Assembly: GCA_051954855.1 (NCBI GenBank) | Contig: JBQCHH010000077.1 | Location: 42,928-106,927 of the forward strand | Reading direction: 5' to 3' | Source of the DNA: VAYN01 sp051954855 | GTDB lineage: Bacteria > Actinomycetota > Thermoleophilia > Solirubrobacterales > 70-9 | DNA: 64,000 nt | Shown: one piece after another, positions 24,004-35,044 of the stretch | Layout: the number at the start of each line of letters is the position of its first letter | Numbering within the stretch: the stretch's first letter is position 1 | The notes under the pieces: model-generated | Databases searched by the model: none | Seen by the model: only the letters and a program-made list of their open reading frames with translations | What the model was told of the DNA's origin: nothing | Program-made: the position numbers and the translations under genes

Positions 24004-24842
24004 AGACCGCCGCGCTGATCACCCACTCGCACCCGCCCTCGGCCTCGGAAGCGGTGGCGATCGCGGCCGAAGTCGCCCACGAGCTCGACTGGCGCCTCGC
24101 CGCCAGCGAGCAGGAGCTGGCCAAGCACGGCGCCGCCGGCGAGGGCGTCGACGTCACCGCCGAACACACGGTGCCAGACCTTTGCCTCGTCCTCGGCGGC
24201 GACGGCTCGATCCTGCACGCGCTGCGCCGCTACGCCCACACCGAGGTCCCGGTCTTCGGCGTCAACTTCGGCACCGTCGGCTTCCTCGCCGCTGTGGAGC
24301 GCAAGGACGCTCGCGAGGGCATCCGCCGGGCGCTCGAAGGCGACGTCGAGACGGTCGGGCTGCCGGGTCTCGAGGTCACCGTCGACGGACAGAAGGAGAT
24401 CGGCCTCAACGACATCACCCTTGCCCGTCGCCCGCACGACCGGGTCGCCGAGCTCAGCTACCGGATCGCCGGCGAGGAGGTGGGCCACGTCCGCTGCGAC
24501 GGTCTCGTCGCCGCCACCCCGGCCGGCTCGACCGGCTACAACCTCGCCAACCAGGGGCCGATCCTCGCCTGGGGGGTGAAGGGCTACGTCGTCAGCTACA
24601 TCTCGCCGCACTCGCTGACCGCGCGGGCGCTGGTCGTCGCCCCCGGTGACGTCCTCCACGTCGATAACGCTGCCGGGCGCGAGCCGGTCGAGGTCGCCGT
24701 CGACGGCGGCAAGATCGCCGACCTCGCCGCGGGGGCCGCGCTCGAAGTCCGCTTCCTCGACTCGGTCAGCCGTTTGGCGCAGCTGCCGGGGACGAGCTTC
24801 TACGGCCGCATCCGCGAGAAGTTCGGCCACTTGGCTGTCTGA
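24000..24842 (+). CDS. nadK: NAD kinase
   Basis: 280 residues starting at a GTG that overlaps the tlyA stop (GTGA). The longer upstream frame is an artefact of the GC-rich tlyA sequence. Signatures are LGGDGSILHA near residue 65 (GGDGS nucleotide motif), GVNFGTVGFLA, LNDITLAR near 136 and ATPAGSTGYN. The enzyme phosphorylates NAD+ to NADP+. Order tlyA-nadK-recN is conserved in actinobacteria; here an MFS gene sits between nadK and recN. Confidence 0.96.
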   Translation: MKTAALITHSHPPSASEAVAIAAEVAHELDWRLAASEQELAKHGAAGEGVDVTAEHTVPDLCLVLGGDGSILHALRRYAHTEVPVFGVNFGTVGFLAAVERKDAREGIRRALEGDVETVGLPGLEVTVDGQKEIGLNDITLARRPHDRVAELSYRIAGEEVGHVRCDGLVAATPAGSTGYNLANQGPILAWGVKGYVVSYISPHSLTARALVVAPGDVLHVDNAAGREPVEVAVDGGKIADLAAGAALEVRFLDSVSRLAQLPGTSFYGRIREKFGHLAV

Positions 24843-24890
24843 AGCCAATTGTCTCGGGCGGACTGGCCCGTTGTTTAGGGTTGGCCGCCA

Positions 24891-26390
24891 ATGGAGCGCA
24901 AGTGGTGGACCCTGCTGCTGGTCTCGATCGCGACGTTCATGCTGCTGCTCGACGTCACCGTCGTCAACGTCGCCCTGCCTGACATCCAGCGGGAACTCAA
25001 CGCCAGCCTCTCCAGCCTGCAGTGGGTGGTCGACGCCTACTCGCTGATGCTGGCGGCCTTCCTGCTGACGGCGGGCTCGCTCGGCGACCGGCTCGGCCGG
25101 CGGCGGGTGTTCACGATCGGCTTCGGCATCTTCACTTTCGCCTCGTTCCTCTGCGGCATCTCCGGCGACCCGACCCTGCTCAACCTGGCGCGCGGGCTGC
25201 AGGGGATCGGCGGCGCCGGCATGTTCGCGACCTCGCTGGCGCTGATCGGCCAGGAGTTCCACGGCAAAGACCGGGCGACGGCGTTCGGGGTCTGGGGGGC
25301 GACGGTCGGCGGCGCGGTCGCGGTCGGGCCGCTGATCGGCGGCGTCATCACCCAGAGCTTCGGCTGGGAGTGGATCTTCTTCGTCAACGTCCCGATCGGG
25401 ATCACGGCGATGGTCCTGACCGAGCGCAAGATCGTCAACGTCTTCGCCAAAGACCCGGAGCCGGTGGACGTGCCGGGGCTCATCACCTTCTCGATCGCGC
25501 TCTTCCTGCTGATCTTCGGCCTGATCCGCGGCAACCCGGAAGGGTGGGGGAGCACGCAGATCGTCGCCTGCCTGGTCGGCGCCGTGGTGCTGCTGGCGCT
25601 GTTCGTCGCGATCGAGCTGCGGGTCGCGCACCCGATGCTGGACCTCAAGCTCTTCCGCAAGCCCGCCTTCAACGGGGTCTCGGCGGTGGCCTTCACGCTC
25701 TCGGCGGGGATGTTCGCGATGTTCCTCTACCTGACCATCTACCTGCAGGGCGTGCTCGACTTCTCGCCCCTGGAAGCTGGGCTGCGCTTCCTGCCGCTGA
25801 CCATCCTCGGCTTCGTCGTCGCACCGATCTCCGGCTCGCTCTCGCACCGGGTGCCGATCCGCGTCCTGCTCGGCGTCGGCCTGACTCTGGTCGGCGTCGG
25901 CCTGCTGCTGATGCACGGGTTGACGCCGAGCTCGGAATGGACGGCGCTGCTGGCCGGGTTCGTCATCGCCGGGATCGGAATCGGGACGACCAACCCCGGC
26001 ATCGGCCAGGCGGCGATCGCGGTCGTGCCGGTCGAGAAATCGGGGATGGGCTCCGGGATCAACACGACTTTCCGCCAGGTGGGCATCGCCACCGGCGTCG
26101 CCGGTCTCGGCGCCGTCTTCCAGGGCCGGATCAATTCGAGGCTCTCCGAACTGCTGCCGCACGCGCCCTCCGGCCTCGGCGAAGCCGTGGCCTCCGGCGG
26201 CTCCCGTGCCGTCTCCGAACTTCCGCTGCCACCGGCGATCCAGCTCAAAGCGCAACACGCCGCCGACGTCGCCTTCGTCTGCGCCCTCAACGAGATCCTC
26301 GTCATCGGCGCCATCGTCTGCTTCGTCGGTGCCATCCTGGGCTTCCTCCTCACGCGATCCAAGGACTTCGTGCAGCCGACCGGCGGATGA
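24891..26390 (+). CDS. MFS drug-efflux transporter, DHA2 (EmrB/QacA) type
   Basis: 499 residues with about 14 hydrophobic helices. The family motifs are LLDVTVVNVALPDIQ in helix 1 and GSLGDRLGRRRVF after helix 2; the GP-rich antiporter motif C region is present around GAVAVGPLIGG. These proton antiporters export drugs or other toxic compounds; the substrate is unknown. TAGGGT lies 9 nt before the ATG, suggesting its own leaderless transcript. It interrupts the usual nadK-recN adjacency, so it may be a lineage-specific insertion. Confidence 0.92.
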   Translation: MERKWWTLLLVSIATFMLLLDVTVVNVALPDIQRELNASLSSLQWVVDAYSLMLAAFLLTAGSLGDRLGRRRVFTIGFGIFTFASFLCGISGDPTLLNLARGLQGIGGAGMFATSLALIGQEFHGKDRATAFGVWGATVGGAVAVGPLIGGVITQSFGWEWIFFVNVPIGITAMVLTERKIVNVFAKDPEPVDVPGLITFSIALFLLIFGLIRGNPEGWGSTQIVACLVGAVVLLALFVAIELRVAHPMLDLKLFRKPAFNGVSAVAFTLSAGMFAMFLYLTIYLQGVLDFSPLEAGLRFLPLTILGFVVAPISGSLSHRVPIRVLLGVGLTLVGVGLLLMHGLTPSSEWTALLAGFVIAGIGIGTTNPGIGQAAIAVVPVEKSGMGSGINTTFRQVGIATGVAGLGAVFQGRINSRLSELLPHAPSGLGEAVASGGSRAVSELPLPPAIQLKAQHAADVAFVCALNEILVIGAIVCFVGAILGFLLTRSKDFVQPTGG

Positions 26391-26424
26391 GAACCCGCCG
26401 CGCCGGGTGCTATTCAAGTAACCC

Positions 26425-28107
26425 ATGCTGCGCGAGTTGCGGATCGAGAACCTGCTGCTGATCGAGCGGGCCGAGCTGCGGCTGGGGGAGGGGCTGAACG
26501 CGATCACGGGGGAGACGGGGGCGGGGAAGACGGTTTTGGCTCATTCGCTGGATTTGCTGATGGGCGGCAAGGCGCGGGCGCAGATCGTTCGACCCGGCGC
26601 CGCTGAGGCCTGGGTCGAGGGTGTCTTCGATTTGCCGGAGGGGCTGCTGGAGGAACCCGACCTCGCCGAGCTGGCGGAGCGGCTGCCGGAGGGCGCCGAG
26701 GAGGTTGTGCTCGGGCGTCGGGTCTCGGCCGGCGGTCGCACCAGCGCCTTCGTCACCGGCCGCGCTGCCACCGCCGCCGACCTGAAATTGCTGGGCGGGC
26801 ACCTGCTCGCCTTCTTCGGCCAGCACGAGCACCGGCGCCTGACGATCTCCTCGGCCCAGCTGGAGATCCTCGACGGATTCGCCGGACCCGAGCACCTGGA
26901 GCTGCGCCGCGAATACCGCGAGGCGCACCGCGAGTGCGGCCGCCTTGCCGCGGAGCTTGCCGAGCTGCGCGAGCGGGAGGGCTCGCGGGAGCGCGACCTC
27001 GACCTCTACCGCTATGAGCTCTCCGAGATCGAGGCGGTGGCGCCGGTTCCCGAGGAGCGGGCCGAGATGGCGTCCGAGCGCGAGCGGCTCCGCCACGCCG
27101 AGGGGCTGCGGGAAGCCGCTGCCAGCGCTTATGCCGGGCTGGCAGGTGCCGATGAGGACGGCGGCGGCGCTGCTGCTGCGTTTGCTTTGGCCGAGGCTTC
27201 GTTGCAGGGCGCCGCCGATCTCGATCCCGCCCTCGACCGGATCAGCGAGCGGGTAAGCGCGCTGGCGCTGGAGCTGGGCGACGTCGCCGCCGAGCTGCGC
27301 GACTACGCGGAGGGGATCGAGGCCGACCCCGCAGCGCTGCTGGCGATCGAGGAGCGCCTGGAGGCGATCGATCGGCTGGAGCGCAAGCACGGCGGCAGCG
27401 TCGAGTCGGTGTTGGCGCACGCCGAGCGTTGCCGCGAGGAGATCGCGCGGTTGGAGGGCGCCGAGACCCGCGGCGCCGAGGCCGAGGCGGCGCTGGCGGA
27501 GGCCGAAGCCCGTCGTGCCGAGTTGGGCGAGCGAATCAGCGCCGGCCGCGAAGCCGCAGCCGGGCCGCTGCAGGAGCGCGTCGCCGCCGAGCTCGAGCAG
27601 CTGGCGATGGCCGGCGCCTCGCTGCAGGTGGTGCTGGAGCCACACCCCGACGGCTACGGCGCCTCTGGCCGCGAGACGGTCGAGCTGAGGGTCGCTCCCA
27701 ACCCCGGGATCGAGCCGGCGCCGCTGCGGGACGCCGCCTCCGGCGGCGAGCTCTCGCGGGTGATGCTGGCGCTGAGCGGCCTCGGCCGGGCGGCGAGCGC
27801 GGGGACGATGGTCTTCGACGAGATCGACGCCGGCGTCGGTGGCAACACCGCCCGTGTCGTCGGCGAGCGGTTGCGGGCGCTGGGGGAGGGGCGGCAGGTC
27901 ATCTGCATCACCCACCTGCCCCAGGTCGCCTCGCTCGCCGACGTCCACTTCAGGCTGGAAAAGGACGTCGCCGGCGAGCAGGCCGTGGCCACCGTTTCTC
28001 GGCTCGAAGGCGATGCGGTCGTTGCCGAGATCCGCCGCATGCTCGGTGGCGAGAGCAGCGACGAGGCCGCCACCGAGCATGCCCGTGAGCTTCTAAAGGC
28101 CGCTTGA
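26425..28107 (+). CDS. recN: DNA repair protein RecN
   Basis: 560 residues, SMC-like ATPase. Walker A GETGAGKT lies at residues 29-36, and a long Ala/Glu/Arg-rich coiled coil fills the middle. The ABC signature SGGELSRVMLAL is near 442 and Walker B VFDEIDAGVGG near 463. RecN acts in double-strand-break repair with RecA. TATTCA lies 8 nt before the ATG, with no ribosome binding site. steA follows after 18 nt. Confidence 0.95.
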   Translation: MLRELRIENLLLIERAELRLGEGLNAITGETGAGKTVLAHSLDLLMGGKARAQIVRPGAAEAWVEGVFDLPEGLLEEPDLAELAERLPEGAEEVVLGRRVSAGGRTSAFVTGRAATAADLKLLGGHLLAFFGQHEHRRLTISSAQLEILDGFAGPEHLELRREYREAHRECGRLAAELAELREREGSRERDLDLYRYELSEIEAVAPVPEERAEMASERERLRHAEGLREAAASAYAGLAGADEDGGGAAAAFALAEASLQGAADLDPALDRISERVSALALELGDVAAELRDYAEGIEADPAALLAIEERLEAIDRLERKHGGSVESVLAHAERCREEIARLEGAETRGAEAEAALAEAEARRAELGERISAGREAAAGPLQERVAAELEQLAMAGASLQVVLEPHPDGYGASGRETVELRVAPNPGIEPAPLRDAASGGELSRVMLALSGLGRAASAGTMVFDEIDAGVGGNTARVVGERLRALGEGRQVICITHLPQVASLADVHFRLEKDVAGEQAVATVSRLEGDAVVAEIRRMLGGESSDEAATEHARELLKAA

Positions 28108-28113
28108 CCAAGC

Positions 28114-28119
28114 TAATCT
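28114..28119 (+). promoter_or_regulatory. -10 hexamer TAATCT for steA
   Basis: TAATCT, then GAGCCG, then ATG: exactly 6 nt to the start codon, the ideal leaderless arrangement. Confidence 0.55.
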
Positions 28120-28125
28120 GAGCCG

Positions 28126-29310
28126 ATGGCAACTGCCAGCCGTCGTCGCCTTCCCCTGCTTGGGCGTAGGAACGGCGCACGGGCGGAAGCGCCGATCGAA
28201 GGCACCGCGCGGCTCGGCGAGAGGACCAAGCACCTGGTCAAGCGTCTGCGCCCCGGTGACGTCGCCGTCATCGACCACGTCGACATCGACCGCATCGCCG
28301 CCGAGGAGCTGATCGACGCCGGCGTGGTGGCGGTGCTGAACGCATCGCCCTCGTCAGAGGGTCGCTATCCCAACGCCGGCCCGCTGATGCTGGCCCGGGC
28401 GGGCGTCCGCCTGATCGACGCGCCCGGCGCCGGCCTCTTCGAACGGCTCAAGGACGGCGACCGGGTGCGGATCGTCGGTGACGCGATCTTCCGCGGCGCC
28501 GAAGAGATCGCCTCCGGGCGCGTGCTCGGCATCGCCGAGCTGGAGCGGGAGATGCAGGAGCACCGCGAGCGGATCGACGAGGCGCTGGCGGAATTCGCCG
28601 AGAACACGGTCGCCCACGTGCGCGAAGAGACCGACCTGCTGACGGGCAACATCGCCTTCCCGCCGACCCGCGCCAGCTTCCGCGACCGCCACGTGCTGAT
28701 CGTCGTCCGCGGCGACCGGCACCGCCGCGACCTGAAAGCCCTGCGCGCCTACATCCGCGACGTGCGGCCGCTGATCGTCGCCGTCGACGGCGGCGCCGAC
28801 GGGGTGCTGGAGGCGGGACTGAAGCCCGACGTGATCCTCGGCGACATGGACTCGGCCGGCGACGCGGCGCTGTGCTGCGGCGCCGAGCTGATCGTCCACG
28901 CCTATCCGGACGGGCGGGCGCCGGGGCGGGAGCGCCTGCTCGCGGCCGGCCTCGACCACCAGGTCGTCCCCGCCGCCGGCACCAGCGAGGACGTGGCGAT
29001 GCTGATGGCGCACGAGAAGGGAGCGGCGCTGATCGTCAGCGTCGGCGCCCACTTCAACCTGGTCGAGTTCCTCGACCGCAAGCGCGGCGGCATGTCATCC
29101 ACCTTCCTCACGCGGCTGAAGATCGGCGAGCGGCTGGTCGACGCCAAGGGCGTGAGCCGGCTCTACAAACCGAGTTCGACGCTGGTGCCACTGGTCTTCT
29201 TCGTCGTCACCTTCCTGATCCTGGTGACGATCCTGATCATCACCTCACCCGCCCTCAACAGCGTCTTCGAACTGGTCTGGCTGAAGATCCGCATCTGGCT
29301 CGGGATCTAG
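28126..29310 (+). CDS. steA: SteA-like cytokinetic/cell-envelope protein
   Basis: 394 residues. The central region has the thiamine-pyrophosphokinase-like pattern VAVDGGADGVLEAG then DVILGDMDS near 235-245, and a C-terminal transmembrane helix (LVPLVFFVVTFLILVTILII). This matches actinobacterial SteA, which in corynebacteria works with SteB at the division septum and influences the cell-wall hydrolase RipA. The residues seen are those of the fold; enzyme activity is doubtful. It is followed by its partner gene after 37 nt. Confidence 0.85.
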   Translation: MATASRRRLPLLGRRNGARAEAPIEGTARLGERTKHLVKRLRPGDVAVIDHVDIDRIAAEELIDAGVVAVLNASPSSEGRYPNAGPLMLARAGVRLIDAPGAGLFERLKDGDRVRIVGDAIFRGAEEIASGRVLGIAELEREMQEHRERIDEALAEFAENTVAHVREETDLLTGNIAFPPTRASFRDRHVLIVVRGDRHRRDLKALRAYIRDVRPLIVAVDGGADGVLEAGLKPDVILGDMDSAGDAALCCGAELIVHAYPDGRAPGRERLLAAGLDHQVVPAAGTSEDVAMLMAHEKGAALIVSVGAHFNLVEFLDRKRGGMSSTFLTRLKIGERLVDAKGVSRLYKPSSTLVPLVFFVVTFLILVTILIITSPALNSVFELVWLKIRIWLGI

Positions 29311-29347
29311 ATGCGCCGTCGTCCGGGCGACTAGCCTTCGGCAGTCA

Positions 29348-30214
29348 ATGGGGTACTCCGCGCGCTACCACGCCACCTCGCTGATCGCGGTCTTCCTCGC
29401 GCTCGCGGTCGGCATCCTGATCGGGGCCGAGTTCGGCGGCAAGGCGCTCACCAACACCCGCAAGGACCTCGAGCACAGCCTCGTCGGCAACCTTCAGGAC
29501 GCGCGCTCGCGGGCCGACGAACTAAGCGCGCAACTCAACCGCTCCAACGAATTCGGCGAACGCGTCTACCCGGTGCTGACGCGGGAACGGCTGCAGGGAC
29601 GGCGGATCGGGATCGTTGCCCTCGGCGGGCTGCCGGGAGGCATCACCGGCGACGTCGAGGCCGCGCTGGCACCGACCGGGGCGCGGATCGTCGGCGTCGG
29701 CGTCGTGCGCGAGCCGGTCGACGTGGCCGGGCTCGCCGGCGACCTGGCGAAGACGCGCTTCGCCGACCTGCGTCGCAACCCCGACGCGCTGAGCGAACTC
29801 GGGACCGGGCTCGGGCGCCAGCTGGTGCGCGGCGGCACCCTGCCGGAAGTCGTCCGCAGCCAGCTCTTCTCGCGCGCCAGCGGCACCTTCGGCGCCCTCG
29901 ACGGGGTGATCGTCGTCCGTGACCAACCGCTCAACCTAGGCCCGGTGCGGCAGGCGAAAGCGAACCAGCTCGAGGCGGCGCTGATGAGCGGGATGACCGC
30001 CACCCGCACCCCGGTAGTGGGAGTGGAGACGACCACCACCGAACCCTCGTCGGTCTCCTTCTTCCAGTCGAACGACCTCTCCAGCGTCGACGACGTCGAC
30101 CTCACCGCCGGGCGGCTGGCGATGGTCTTCGCGATGCTCGGCGCCGAGGGCAGCTTCGGCGTCAAAGGCAGCGCCGACCGCCTGCTGCCGGACCTGCTGA
30201 CCGAAGGCCGCTGA
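29348..30214 (+). CDS. steB: SteB/MctB-like membrane-anchored protein
   Basis: 288 residues. One N-terminal helix (SLIAVFLALAVGILIGAEFG), then a short coiled coil (about 35-70) and a soluble extracytoplasmic domain. MGYSARYHATSLIAVFLALAVGI is diagnostic of the family annotated copper transporter (MctB) or SteB. Pairing with steA favours the SteB division role over copper transport. TAGCCT lies 10 nt upstream of the ATG. The next gene starts 13 nt after its stop. Confidence 0.85.
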   Translation: MGYSARYHATSLIAVFLALAVGILIGAEFGGKALTNTRKDLEHSLVGNLQDARSRADELSAQLNRSNEFGERVYPVLTRERLQGRRIGIVALGGLPGGITGDVEAALAPTGARIVGVGVVREPVDVAGLAGDLAKTRFADLRRNPDALSELGTGLGRQLVRGGTLPEVVRSQLFSRASGTFGALDGVIVVRDQPLNLGPVRQAKANQLEAALMSGMTATRTPVVGVETTTTEPSSVSFFQSNDLSSVDDVDLTAGRLAMVFAMLGAEGSFGVKGSADRLLPDLLTEGR

Positions 30215-30227
30215 GGAGCGCAGGGCT

Positions 30228-31060
30228 TTGTACTGGGTCGGCTTCCCGCTGGCGATCGCGATCTCGCTGTTCCTGGTCCCGGCTGGGGCGCGGGGGCTCC
30301 GCGACGCCGGGCTGGTGCGGGAGAACTACCGCGGGGCGCTGCTCGCCTTCCCACTTGGGGCGGTATCGGCGACGGCGGCGCTGGTGACGCTGGCGCCGCT
30401 CGCCTTCCTCAACGACCGCGCCGGCATCGACCTGCTGGAGCCGGAACTGCGGCGCTGGCTGCCCTACCTGCTGGGGATCGCCTTCCTCGGCTTCCTCGAC
30501 GACGCGCTGGGGCGGGGCGAGGCGGCGGCGACCCCGCGCGGCTGGCGCGGGCACTGGGCCGCGTTGAGAGCGGGGTCGCTCTCAACCGGGGCGATCAAGG
30601 CGGTGGGGGCGCTGGCGCTGGCCGCCTACGTGGTCTCCGGGCGCGGGCTCGAATCCTGGCGCTACGTCGCCGACGTGGCGCTCTTGGTCCTCACCACCAA
30701 CCTGGGCAACCTGCTCGACCTGCGGCCGGGGCGGGCGGAGAAGGGGCTGGCGCTGCTCGCCGCCGGCCTCTGCCTTGGCGCTTGGACCTTCGCGCCGCTG
30801 GAACTGCTGGGGATCTTCGCCGGGCCGGTGCTGGTCGGGGCCTGGCTGACGCTGGGGGAGCGGGCGATGCTCGGCGATACCGGTTCCAACCTGGTCGGCG
30901 CGATCGCCGGGGTCTGGCTGCTGACCGTGCTCGGCGGCGACGGGCGGTTGGTCGCGCTCGCCATCGTCGCCGCGCTGACGATTTACGGGGAGATTCGCTC
31001 AATTTCCGCGACCATCGAATCGGTTCCGCCCCTGCGCTGGCTAGACTCGCTCGGCAGAGC

Positions 31061-31064
<4 letters not shown>
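30228..31064 (+). CDS. MraY/WecA-like phospho-sugar transferase (GT4-type membrane protein)
   Basis: 278 residues with about eight hydrophobic segments. Features of the UDP-HexNAc:polyprenol-phosphate HexNAc-1-P transferase family are FLGFLDDALG (the acidic motif after a helix), TTNLGNLLDLRPGRAEK and MLGDTGSNLVGA. It starts at TTG (30228) behind GAGGAG. It is shorter than MraY (about 320-360), and the murein mraY is normally in the dcw cluster, so this is probably a divergent paralogue for another envelope polymer. The stop overlaps the pyrG start (ATGA). Confidence 0.75.
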
Positions 31065-32749
<1,685 letters not shown>

Positions 32750-32771
32750 GCGCGCGCGAGCCGTTCCCGGT

Positions 32772-32777
32772 TAGCCT
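32772..32777 (+). promoter_or_regulatory. -10 hexamer TAGCCT for the M20 peptidase gene
   Basis: TAGCCT, 7 nt before the GTG at 32785. The same TAGCCTTCGG string occurs before steB (29332), supporting it as a promoter. Confidence 0.5.
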
Positions 32778-32784
32778 TCGGGCC

Positions 32785-33912
32785 GTGGAGGGATCACGAT
32801 CGCGACTGCACGAGCGGTTCGTCCGCTACTGCGAGGTCCGCAGCCCGACTGGGGAGGAGCGGGAGATCGCCGACACGCTGGCGGCCGAGGTACGGGCGCT
32901 GGGCCTGGCGGTGGACGAAGACGGCGCCGCCGGTCCGGCCGAAGCAGGCGCCGGCAACCTGATCGCCCGCTCGGCGGGGACCGGGGAGGGGTGGGTGATG
33001 TTCTGCGCCCACGTCGACACCGTTCCCCACAAGGGCCAGGTCGAGGTGGTCGAGGACGAAGGCGTCTTCCGCAGTCGCGGCGACACGATCCTCGGCGCCG
33101 ACAACAAGGCGGCGGTGGCGGTCTTCATGGAGCTGATCGCCCGCCACGTGGAAAAGCCGGCGCCGGTCGGGGTCGAGCTGGTCCTGACGGTGGCCGAGGA
33201 GCAGGGTCTGCGGGGGGCGAAGGCGTTCGACGCCTCGCGGCTGCGCTCGACCGGCGGCTTCGTGCTCGACCATGCCGGGGCGGTGGGCGAGGTGATCGTC
33301 TCTACGCCGACCCAGCAGAAGATCCTCGCCGACTTCATCGGCGTCGAGGCGCACGCGGGCATCCGGCCCGAGGACGGCAGCAACGCGATCGCGGCCGCGG
33401 CCGCGGCGATCGCGCGGATGGAGCTCGGTCGGCTCGACGAGGGGACGACGGCGAACGTCGGCCTGATCGCCGGCGGGACCTCCGGCAACGTCATCCCCGG
33501 CCACTGCGCGATCCACGCCGAGGCGCGCAGCCTCGACGCCGAGCGGGCGGCGGAGGTGGCCGGCAAGATCGCCGACGCCTGCGCCTGGGGCGCGAGCGAG
33601 CACGGCTGCGACGTCGACGTGCGGATCGAAGAGCTGTTCCGCGGCTACCAGGTGCCGAAGGACTCATCGGCGCTGGCGCTGGCGGAGGCCGGGCTGCGCG
33701 GCGCCGGCCTGGAGCCGCAGCGGGTGGCGATCGGCGGCGGCAGCGACGCCAACGTCTTCCGCCGCGACGGCTACGACTGCGTCCTTCTCTCCAACGGCAC
33801 CGCCGACGTCCACACCTCGGAGGAGCGGGTGCCGGCGCGGGCACTCGACAAGATGCTTGAGGTCTGCGAGCGGATTGTCGCGGCGGCGAGCGAACCTCCG
33901 GCGAGCGAGTAG
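32785..33912 (+). CDS. M20-family metallopeptidase (peptidase T / YqjE-like)
   Basis: 375 residues from a GTG. Metal ligands and catalytic residues fit the M20 pattern: CAHVDTVP near 75, LGADNKAAV near 105 (bridging Asp), AEEQG near 138 (catalytic and ligand Glu), and a C-terminal NGTADVHTSEE with the last His. A dimerisation-type domain lies between. It probably trims tripeptides or dipeptides in the cytosol. It overlaps the DUF3866 gene by one base. A Nudix gene often occupies this place in relatives. Confidence 0.88.
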   Translation: MEGSRSRLHERFVRYCEVRSPTGEEREIADTLAAEVRALGLAVDEDGAAGPAEAGAGNLIARSAGTGEGWVMFCAHVDTVPHKGQVEVVEDEGVFRSRGDTILGADNKAAVAVFMELIARHVEKPAPVGVELVLTVAEEQGLRGAKAFDASRLRSTGGFVLDHAGAVGEVIVSTPTQQKILADFIGVEAHAGIRPEDGSNAIAAAAAAIARMELGRLDEGTTANVGLIAGGTSGNVIPGHCAIHAEARSLDAERAAEVAGKIADACAWGASEHGCDVDVRIEELFRGYQVPKDSSALALAEAGLRGAGLEPQRVAIGGGSDANVFRRDGYDCVLLSNGTADVHTSEERVPARALDKMLEVCERIVAAASEPPASE

Positions 33913-34988
33913 TGAGCGGACGCCTGAAGCTGCGCCGCGGCGTCGTCGTCTCGGCCGAGCCGCTTGAAGTTGAAGTCAGCGGCGAGCGTCGCCGTGCCTG
34001 GGCCGACGAGATCCTGGTGGGGGAGATGCATGAGGGCGACGAGGTCGTCGTCAACGTCGCCGCCCTCGACCTCGGGCTCGGCTCCGGCGGCTTCGACGTC
34101 GTCCACGTCAACCTCACCCGCGGCCTCGAAGGCGGCGCGGAGGACGACGCCCACGTGATGAAGCTGAACTACACCTCGCTCCAGCACCCCGTCGCCTCCC
34201 TCGAGCGCCCAGTTCCGTGGTTCGAAATGCCCCATATAGGTGCAAAAGGAACCACGGAACGGAGGGAGGGGGAATCGGGGCGAGTTATGGATGACATACA
34301 TCCAAAAGTCGCCACGATTCCGGTGGTAGTCCTCCCCCTCCACGGCCACCTCGCCCCGGCGGTCTGGGCAGCGGCCCACGCGTCGCCGGGGTTGCGGGTC
34401 GGCTATGTGCAGACGGGCGGGGGGGCACTGCCGGGGTCGTTGTCGCGGGACGTGAAGCAACTGCGCGAGCGCGGTCTCCTCTGCGGCCACATCACCGCGG
34501 CGCCGGCCTACGGCGGCGAACACGAGGCGCTGAGCGTGGTCGGCGCTCTCGACGCTGCGGATTCTCTCGACTGGGACGCGATCCTCGTCGGCCCCGGCCC
34601 CGGCATCATCGGCTCCGACACCGCCTACGGCCATGGCGGCATGGCTTCCCTGGACAACGCCCACGCCGCCCTCAGCCTTGGGTTGCGGACCATCCTCTCA
34701 CCCCGCCTCTCCAGCGCCGACCACCGCGACCGCCACCGCGGTCTCAGCCACCACACCCGCACCGTCCTGGACCTGCTCCTCGCTTCAGTCGAGGTGGCGA
34801 TCCCGGAGGGAGAGAGCGAGATCGCCTCATCCCTTGACGACTCCAAGCACCGCATCCACTTCACCCAGCCAGACTTGGACGGCTACGCCGCCTCGGGGCT
34901 GCCGGCCACCACCATGGGCCGCTCGCTGCAGGACGACCCGCTGTTCTTCGCCGCCCCCCTCGCGGCCGGCGTCCTGCTCGGTGCCTGA
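33912..34988 (+). CDS. DUF3866 family protein carrying an in-frame palindromic insertion
   Basis: 358 residues, GTG start overlapping the previous stop. DUF3866 features are KLNYTSLQHPV, then after a gap VVVLPLHGHLAPAVWA, GYVQTGGGALPGSLS, GPGPGIIGSDTAYGHGG and GLSHHTRTVLDLLL. Function is unknown. About residues 101-137 (PVPWFEMPHIGAKGTTERRE onwards) look unlike the rest and correspond exactly to two back-to-back inverted repeats (34212-34260 and 34272-34320) with AT-richer sequence. In my recollection of the family this gap is short, so the segment appears inserted without breaking the frame. Confidence 0.82.
   Translation: MSGRLKLRRGVVVSAEPLEVEVSGERRRAWADEILVGEMHEGDEVVVNVAALDLGLGSGGFDVVHVNLTRGLEGGAEDDAHVMKLNYTSLQHPVASLERPVPWFEMPHIGAKGTTERREGESGRVMDDIHPKVATIPVVVLPLHGHLAPAVWAAAHASPGLRVGYVQTGGGALPGSLSRDVKQLRERGLLCGHITAAPAYGGEHEALSVVGALDAADSLDWDAILVGPGPGIIGSDTAYGHGGMASLDNAHAALSLGLRTILSPRLSSADHRDRHRGLSHHTRTVLDLLLASVEVAIPEGESEIASSLDDSKHRIHFTQPDLDGYAASGLPATTMGRSLQDDPLFFAAPLAAGVLLGA
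34212..34260. repeat. Palindromic element 1 within the DUF3866 gene
   Basis: An 11-bp perfect inverted repeat (GTTCCGTGGTT, 34212-34222, with 34250-34260) encloses a small imperfect hairpin GCCCCatatagGtGC and the string AAAAGG. The architecture matches 34272-34320 and 42671-42716. Confidence 0.75.
34272..34320. repeat. Palindromic element 2 within the DUF3866 gene
   Basis: Outer arms 34272-34283 and 34309-34320 pair at 11 of 12 positions. Inside, TGGATG/CATCCA pairs around ACATA, followed by AAAAG before the right outer arm, as in element 1. Confidence 0.75.
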
Positions 34989-35044
34989 GCGCACAGTCCG
35001 TTGCGTCTCAAGGATCGCGCCGCGCCAAAGAGAAACCAGCGCGT

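Noticed and set aside
26391..26424. ACCCG/CGGGT hairpin after the MFS gene as a terminator
   Set aside because: Five-base stem without a T run; too weak to call.
23595..26507. 970-codon minus-strand frame across nadK and the MFS gene
   Set aside because: High-GC shadow frame, dominated by Arg, Asp and Gly; the plus-strand genes have complete motifs.
29348..30214. Copper transporter annotation for the SteB/MctB-like gene
   Set aside because: One helix and a soluble domain, no metal-binding motif; pairing with steA favours a division role.
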